This document shows, piece by piece, positions 59,743 to 64,000 of a DNA stretch of 64,000 bases (the stretch's first letter is position 1; each line of letters opens with the position of its first letter). The notes beneath the pieces were generated by a model. The model did not search any database and was not told where the DNA came from. It saw nothing but the letters and a program-made list of their open reading frames with translations. The translations under genes and the position numbers were made by a program. Source of the stretch: Hymenobacter aerilatus (lineage in GTDB: Bacteria; Bacteroidota; Bacteroidia; Cytophagales; Hymenobacteraceae); NCBI RefSeq assembly GCF_022921095.1, contig NZ_CP095053.1, positions 4,258,501-4,322,500 of the forward strand, written 5' to 3'.

Positions 59743-60366
59743 TTAAAACAAATATTGTTGTATTTGCTGAATGAAGTAAGGGCCAATCTGTGGAATGAAA
59801 ACCAACGTGAGCACTACCCCATATAAAGCCCCGTAGAAGTGCGCATCATGGTTGATATTATCGCCCGACCGACGGCCCATATAGTAGGAATAGCCAAGGT
59901 AGAGAAAGCCGAAAATGAAGCCGGGAATGCTAAATGGAATCGGGAAGATGTGAATACCACCAATTGGCTGGAACAGGATACCTGAGAAAATAACAGACGC
60001 TACCCCACCGGATGCACCCAGGCTACGGTAGTCGGGGTCTTGGCGGTGACGGAGGTAGGTGGGGATATCAGAAACGATGATGCCGCCCAGGTAGAGTAAT
60101 AGGTAACGCCATAGGCTGCCTTCAACCCCGAAAATCTGCTCGAATCCGCCTTGCACCAACTGCCCGAAGGAGAAGAAGGCAAACATGTTGAAGAGTAAGT
60201 GCATCCAGTCGGCGTGCAGAAAGCCGGAAGTGAGGAAGCGGTAGTATTCCTGCCGCTTGGCCACTAGGAAGGGACTCAGAATCCATTTGTCTAAGAAGGT
60301 CGGGTTCGACCAGGCGTAGACGGAAACGATGGCCGTTAGGACGACCAGAATGAGGGTAATGTCCAT
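59743..60366 (-). CDS. rhomboid family intramembrane serine protease
   Basis: The 207-residue product has six or so membrane helices. The catalytic serine is in SLGASGGVASVIF (GxSG), and the partner histidine is in INHDAHFYGALYG. An HxxxN-type motif is at HADWMHLLFNMFAFFSFG. Cleaves substrates within the inner membrane. It is 33 bp downstream of the polyprenyl synthase gene in the same direction, so co-transcription is likely. Confidence 0.94.
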   Translation of the reverse strand: MDITLILVVLTAIVSVYAWSNPTFLDKWILSPFLVAKRQEYYRFLTSGFLHADWMHLLFNMFAFFSFGQLVQGGFEQIFGVEGSLWRYLLLYLGGIIVSDIPTYLRHRQDPDYRSLGASGGVASVIFSGILFQPIGGIHIFPIPFSIPGFIFGFLYLGYSYYMGRRSGDNINHDAHFYGALYGVVLTLVFIPQIGPYFIQQIQQYLF

Positions 60367-60399
60367 AGAGGAAAGTGAAATCAGAAAGTGGAAACGCGA

Positions 60400-61371
60400 C
60401 TAGCTTTCACGCTCCATCAGTTGGAGCGCTAGTCGGTGGAGGGGCTCTTTGCGAGCTGCTAGTACCGCCACCTGCTCCAGATGGGCCAGCGCTGCTTCGA
60501 AGTATTCGTTGATAAGCGCCTCGGTTTGGGCACGAATGTTTAGCTCGTCATATACAGCCGTTACTGCCTGTACTTTGCGTTCGGCATCAAATACCGGCTG
60601 CCCGATGTGCTGCTGCAATACGGCTTGTTGCGCAGCACTAGCTTGCGCCTGGGCTGTAAGTAGTAGGAACGTTTTTTTATCAGATACAATGTCGCCCCCT
60701 ACCCGCTTGCCGAAGGTAGCAGCGTCCCCATACACATCCAGCAGGTCGTCGCGGAGTTGAAAAGCTATGCCGATGGCCGTTCCGAACTGCCGCAGTTGGT
60801 CGGCTTCGGAAGCGGGTGCCCCGCCGAGCAGGGCGCCCAGCTCTAGCGCAAAGCCGAGCAAGACAGCTGTTTTCAGCCGGATCATATCAAGGTACTGCGC
60901 AATGCTTACCTCAGAGTCGATTTCAAAATTCATATCCCACTGCTGTCCTTCACATACCTCGGCGGCGGTCTGGCTGAAGCGACGCAATACGGTAGGAAGT
61001 AGCGCAGCCGGCACGTCGAAAAACAGCTCGTAGGCCCGCACCAGCATTACGTCGCCACTCAGGATGGCCACGTTAGGGTTCCACTTTTCATGCACAGTAG
61101 CCTGGCCACGGCGCAGGGGGGCCTGGTCCATCAAATCGTCGTGCAGAAGCGTGAAATTGTGGAATACCTCGGTGGCCAGCGCAGGCTTCAGAACAGGCGT
61201 TAAGTCGTCGGTGAAGAGCTGGGCGCCGAGGAGCGTGAGCAGCGGCCGGATACGCTTGCCGCCAAGGGCCATGATGTAGCGAATTGGCTCGTATAGCGAC
61301 GTGGGTTGGTCGCCGTAGGACAGGAGGGCCAGTTGGTCGTTTATCGTGCGTGTAAGGGCAGAAATATCCAC
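60400..61371 (-). CDS. polyprenyl (all-trans) diphosphate synthase
   Basis: Start taken as GTG 61371 (VDISALTRTINDQLALLSYGDQPTSLYEPIRYIMALGGKRIRPLL); a TTG lies 30 nt upstream. The product of about 323 residues has the first Asp-rich motif LLHDDLMDQAPLRRG and the second LRDDLLDVYGD, with GKRIRP. Chain length is set by residues before the first DDxxD (VFHNF here) and cannot be fixed by eye; GGPP or longer is possible. It could feed quinone, undecaprenyl or the GGGP synthase at 15730-16494. Confidence 0.93.
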   Translation of the reverse strand: MDISALTRTINDQLALLSYGDQPTSLYEPIRYIMALGGKRIRPLLTLLGAQLFTDDLTPVLKPALATEVFHNFTLLHDDLMDQAPLRRGQATVHEKWNPNVAILSGDVMLVRAYELFFDVPAALLPTVLRRFSQTAAEVCEGQQWDMNFEIDSEVSIAQYLDMIRLKTAVLLGFALELGALLGGAPASEADQLRQFGTAIGIAFQLRDDLLDVYGDAATFGKRVGGDIVSDKKTFLLLTAQAQASAAQQAVLQQHIGQPVFDAERKVQAVTAVYDELNIRAQTEALINEYFEAALAHLEQVAVLAARKEPLHRLALQLMERES

Positions 61372-61444
61372 AGAAGGTAGATGATAGAATGAGGTAGGCA
61401 AGGTACAACGGAAAGACGGGTAGGGCGACAGTATGGATAGAACG

Positions 61445-61543
61445 AAAGAACGTCATGCCGAGCGGAGTCTGAGCATCTCTACTGGGAGTAGATGTATTAT
61501 CTACAGTAGAAATGCTCAGACTCCGTTTGGCATGACGTTCTTT
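61445..61543. repeat. REP-like inverted repeat (GTCATGCCGAGCGGAG type)
   Basis: The arms at about 61445-61483 and 61504-61543 are ~39-40 nt with three differences, all transitions, so in RNA from one strand or the other they would be G-U pairs. The core GTCATGCCGAGCGGAGTC followed by TGAGCATCTCTACTG shares its start with the other REP-like units. It lies just past the RNase R stop codon. Confidence 0.85.
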
Positions 61544-61557
61544 AAACTTCGGCGTTC

Positions 61558-64000
61558 CTACCGGCGGCGCTTGCCACCACCCTTGCCCGGCTTGCTGGAG
61601 CTTTCTTTGCCACCACCGTGGCGGCTGCCCCCGCGGTTGCCACGCTTCTCATCTTTCTCGCGGCGCTTCACGGCATCAGGCCGGCGGTCTACTAGGTCGA
61701 AGTCGATGGTGCGGTCGAGTAGGTTGGCAGATTTCACTACCACCTGCAGCGGGTCGCCGAACTGGATGACGCGCTTGGTTTTCTTTCCTACCAGGCGATA
61801 GTTGTCCTTATCCAGTTCGAAGTAGTCACCGGGAATGTCGCTGATGCGAACCATGCCCTCGCACTTGTTCTCCTCGATTTCCACGTACACGCCCCACTCC
61901 GTGAGGCCCGATACTACACCGGTAAATTCGGCCCCGATTTCATCGGCCATATACTCTACCTGCTTGTACTTGATGCTGGCACGCTCGGCAGTGGCGGCGC
62001 GTTTCTCGCGTTCCGAGGAATGCTTACACTCCTCTTCTACCGGCTCCACGGGCACGTTCTTACCGCCTTCGAGATAGTGCTCCAACAGGCGGTGCACCAT
62101 CATGTCGGGATAGCGGCGGATGGGTGAGGTGAAGTGCGTGTAGTGCTCGAATGCCAGACCGAAGTGCCCGATGGGCTCGGTGCTGTAAATAGCCTTCGAC
62201 ATGGTACGGATGGCCAGCGTCTGGATGACGTTCTGCTCGGGCTTACCAATTACCTCCTCCGACAAATCATTCAGTTCGGCACTGAGCTTTTTGGGGTTAG
62301 TGAGGTCTAGCGTGTGGCCAAACTTCTGGGCGAATAAGGCGAAGTTTTGCAGACGGTCGGGGTCGGGTGCTTCGTGAATACGGTACACCATCGTCATGCG
62401 CGGCTTGCGGGCTTTGATCTTGAACACGAACTCCGCCACCTTACGGTTAGCCAGCAACATGAACTCCTCAATCATCTTGTGGGCATCCTTGCGCTCCTTC
62501 ACATACACGCCCACTGGCTTACCGTTCTCATCCAGCCGGAACTTCACCTCCTGCGTTTCGAAGCTGATAGCGCCTTTCTTGAAACGCTGCTCGTTGAGCT
62601 TTTTGGCAATGCTGTTCAGCAGATTCACCTCCGTAGCAAAGTCGCCTTCTTTGCTTTCGATGCGCTCCTGAGCCTCTTCGTAAGAGAAGCGACGGTCGGA
62701 ATGAATGATGGTTTTGCCATACCAGGCATCATACAGCTTACCCTTTTCGTCTAGCTCAAATACAGCTGAGAAGGTCAGCTTGTCCTCGTTGGGGCGCAGC
62801 GAGCAGAGGCCATTCGAGAGGCGCTCGGGTAGCATCGGAATCACGCGGTCGACCAGGTACACGGAGGTAGCCCGGAACTCGGCCTCCTTCTCTAGCGCCG
62901 TATCGGGGCGCACGTAGTGGGTCACGTCGGCTATGTGCACACCTATCTCCCAATGCCCATTTTCCAACTGGCGCAGGGATAGGGCGTCGTCGAAGTCCTT
63001 AGCGTCGGCGGGGTCGATAGTGAAGGTAGTCACGTCGCGGAAGTCGCGGCGACGCTCGATTTCCTTGGCCGAAATCACATCCGGAATAGCTTCCGATTCG
63101 GCTTCTACTTCGGCCGGGAATTCAAACGGCAACCCAAACTCCGCCATGATGGCGTTGATTTCGGCTTCGTTCTCACCGGCTTGGCCGAAGCTGCGCACCA
63201 CCTCGCCTACCGGCTGGCGGCCGGGGTCCTCGGGCCATTCCGTAATCTTCACCAATACCTTCTCGCCGTCGCGGGCTTCGTGCAAACCATCAGTCGGCAC
63301 AAACACATCGAAGTAGAGCTTACGGTAGTCGGGCTTCACAAAGCCGAAGCCCGCATTCTGCGTCATCAGGCGACCTACCACGGTGTCTTTCTCGCGATTC
63401 AACACTTCTACCACGTCGCCTACTGGGCGACCATCACGCTGGCCGCGCAGACGCACGCGCACCGTGTCGCCGTCCATCGCGAACATGAGGCGGTCGGTGA
63501 ACACGCGCACGTCTTCCTCCGATTCATCACTCACTACGAAGGCAAATTTTTGGGTAGCCAGATCTACACGGCCGGTGATGTACTCGCCGGGACGCTCGGT
63601 TTCGGCGGCACGCTCGGGGCGACGCTTCTTCTGGTGGCGCACATCGCCGGCATGGTCGAAGCCGGCCTCGCGGCGGCGGTGAACCACGGGGTCTTTGCCG
63701 AACTCGGCTTCTACCGGGCGGCCTTTAGAAACCGCTTCGTCTTCCTCCTGGCTTGTCGATTGCTCGGGGGTAGGCTCCTCGTTCTGGCGCTGCTTGGCAG
63801 TAGCGTACTTCGATTTTTTGCTACCCTTGGCAGCGTCTGGGGTGAGCTCAGTGGCTGCTACTTCGGGCGCAGCAGCGGGTGCCGGGGCGGTCGAATCGGT
63901 ACCGGCCAGGCGGTACTCGTCGTTGCCGACCAACTCCAGCTGCCCGGTTTCGCGCAGGGTACGCAGGTGACCAAATAGCACCTCGCGCTGCTCCTTCGTA
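61558..64000 (-). CDS. rnr: ribonuclease R, 5' end outside the window
   Basis: The reading frame stays open to the right edge (TKEQREVLFGHLRTLRETGQLELV), so the N-terminus is missing. Visible are a winged-helix-like start, an Ala/Pro/Glu/Lys-rich linker, two cold-shock OB domains (GRVDLATQKFAFVVSDE, GRLMTQNAGFGFVKPDYRKLYFDVFVP) and the RNB catalytic domain with IDPADAKDFDDALSL (Mg-binding aspartates). An S1 domain (GVVSGLTEWGVYVEIEENKCEGMV) and a basic Gly/Lys/Arg tail follow. Processive 3'-5' RNA exonuclease that degrades structured RNA. Confidence 0.96.
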   Translation of the reverse strand, partial: TKEQREVLFGHLRTLRETGQLELVGNDEYRLAGTDSTAPAPAAAPEVAATELTPDAAKGSKKSKYATAKQRQNEEPTPEQSTSQEEDEAVSKGRPVEAEFGKDPVVHRRREAGFDHAGDVRHQKKRRPERAAETERPGEYITGRVDLATQKFAFVVSDESEEDVRVFTDRLMFAMDGDTVRVRLRGQRDGRPVGDVVEVLNREKDTVVGRLMTQNAGFGFVKPDYRKLYFDVFVPTDGLHEARDGEKVLVKITEWPEDPGRQPVGEVVRSFGQAGENEAEINAIMAEFGLPFEFPAEVEAESEAIPDVISAKEIERRRDFRDVTTFTIDPADAKDFDDALSLRQLENGHWEIGVHIADVTHYVRPDTALEKEAEFRATSVYLVDRVIPMLPERLSNGLCSLRPNEDKLTFSAVFELDEKGKLYDAWYGKTIIHSDRRFSYEEAQERIESKEGDFATEVNLLNSIAKKLNEQRFKKGAISFETQEVKFRLDENGKPVGVYVKERKDAHKMIEEFMLLANRKVAEFVFKIKARKPRMTMVYRIHEAPDPDRLQNFALFAQKFGHTLDLTNPKKLSAELNDLSEEVIGKPEQNVIQTLAIRTMSKAIYSTEPIGHFGLAFEHYTHFTSPIRRYPDMMVHRLLEHYLEGGKNVPVEPVEEECKHSSEREKRAATAERASIKYKQVEYMADEIGAEFTGVVSGLTEWGVYVEIEENKCEGMVRISDIPGDYFELDKDNYRLVGKKTKRVIQFGDPLQVVVKSANLLDRTIDFDLVDRRPDAVKRREKDEKRGNRGGSRHGGGKESSSKPGKGGGKRRR

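Noticed and set aside
63181-63978. 265-codon plus-strand ORF inside rnr
   Set aside because: Antisense to conserved OB-fold domains of RNase R; no recognisable protein features.

Overview
The window looks like a chromosomal segment of a Hymenobacter-like member of the Bacteroidota (Cytophagales). Evidence read from the sequence: TAnnTTTG promoter elements, weak ribosome binding sites, type IX secretion (T9SS) sorting tails, a PorE-like TPR/propeller/OmpA lipoprotein, families largely confined to Bacteroidota (DUF4270, DUF4293, DUF4476), a bacterial geranylgeranylglyceryl phosphate synthase, and high-GC coding DNA with AT-rich spacers. The genus is an inference.

Layout. 0-6 kb: the end of an MdlA-like ABC half-exporter, two tRNA-Pro genes, a convergent MdlB-like half-exporter, truA and a thiolase. 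6-16.5 kb: small envelope proteins, the PorE-like lipoprotein, a soluble plus membrane Fe-S electron-transfer pair, tRNA-Phe, a DnaJ-TPR membrane protein, and a YqjE-like/GGGP-synthase operon. 16.6-23 kb: an AraC regulator, acyl-CoA dehydrogenase, a Zn-protease/heptose/flippase operon, and panC-panD. 22.8-31.6 kb: a half-length glycogen-synthase-like gene, a DUF4270 lipoprotein, glmS, ridA, a secreted beta-helix protein and gltX. 31.7-44.5 kb: AIM24, GH3, lptB, an M61 peptidase, two DoxX proteins, recJ, an AT-rich glycosyltransferase and a large TPR protein. 44.6-55.3 kb: an envelope operon (coaX, OmpP1-like protein, lptC, small membrane protein, ppiD-like foldase), an rluB-type synthase with a very long disordered head, a DksA-like protein, ribH, a YfgM-like TPR protein and pdhA. 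55.3-59.6 kb: recF, a DUF721/DciA-like gene, then a gene-poor AT-rich stretch. 59.7-64 kb: rhomboid protease, polyprenyl synthase and RNase R (truncated by the window edge).

Most of the window is housekeeping and envelope biology. I found no CRISPR array, restriction system, prophage or complete insertion sequence. The most unusual part is 56.9-59.0 kb. It holds one parS-like palindrome (57606-57621), a small HTH gene reading away from a dense array of TGTAA/TTACA half-sites with a 13-of-14 dyad just upstream of the gene's promoter, and nine tandem ACCCT pentamers (a G-quadruplex-capable GGGTA run on the other strand). With recF and a DciA-like gene beside it, this is a candidate chromosome-maintenance or origin-proximal locus; that role is an inference.

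A second theme is the spacers. Many transcription units end in very long, nearly perfect palindromes. Several intergenic gaps carry inverted repeats built from short repeated words (GTGAA/GTGAG, TTGAA, GTTAG). Others carry REP-like inverted repeats with a GTCAT-C-GAGC-type core.
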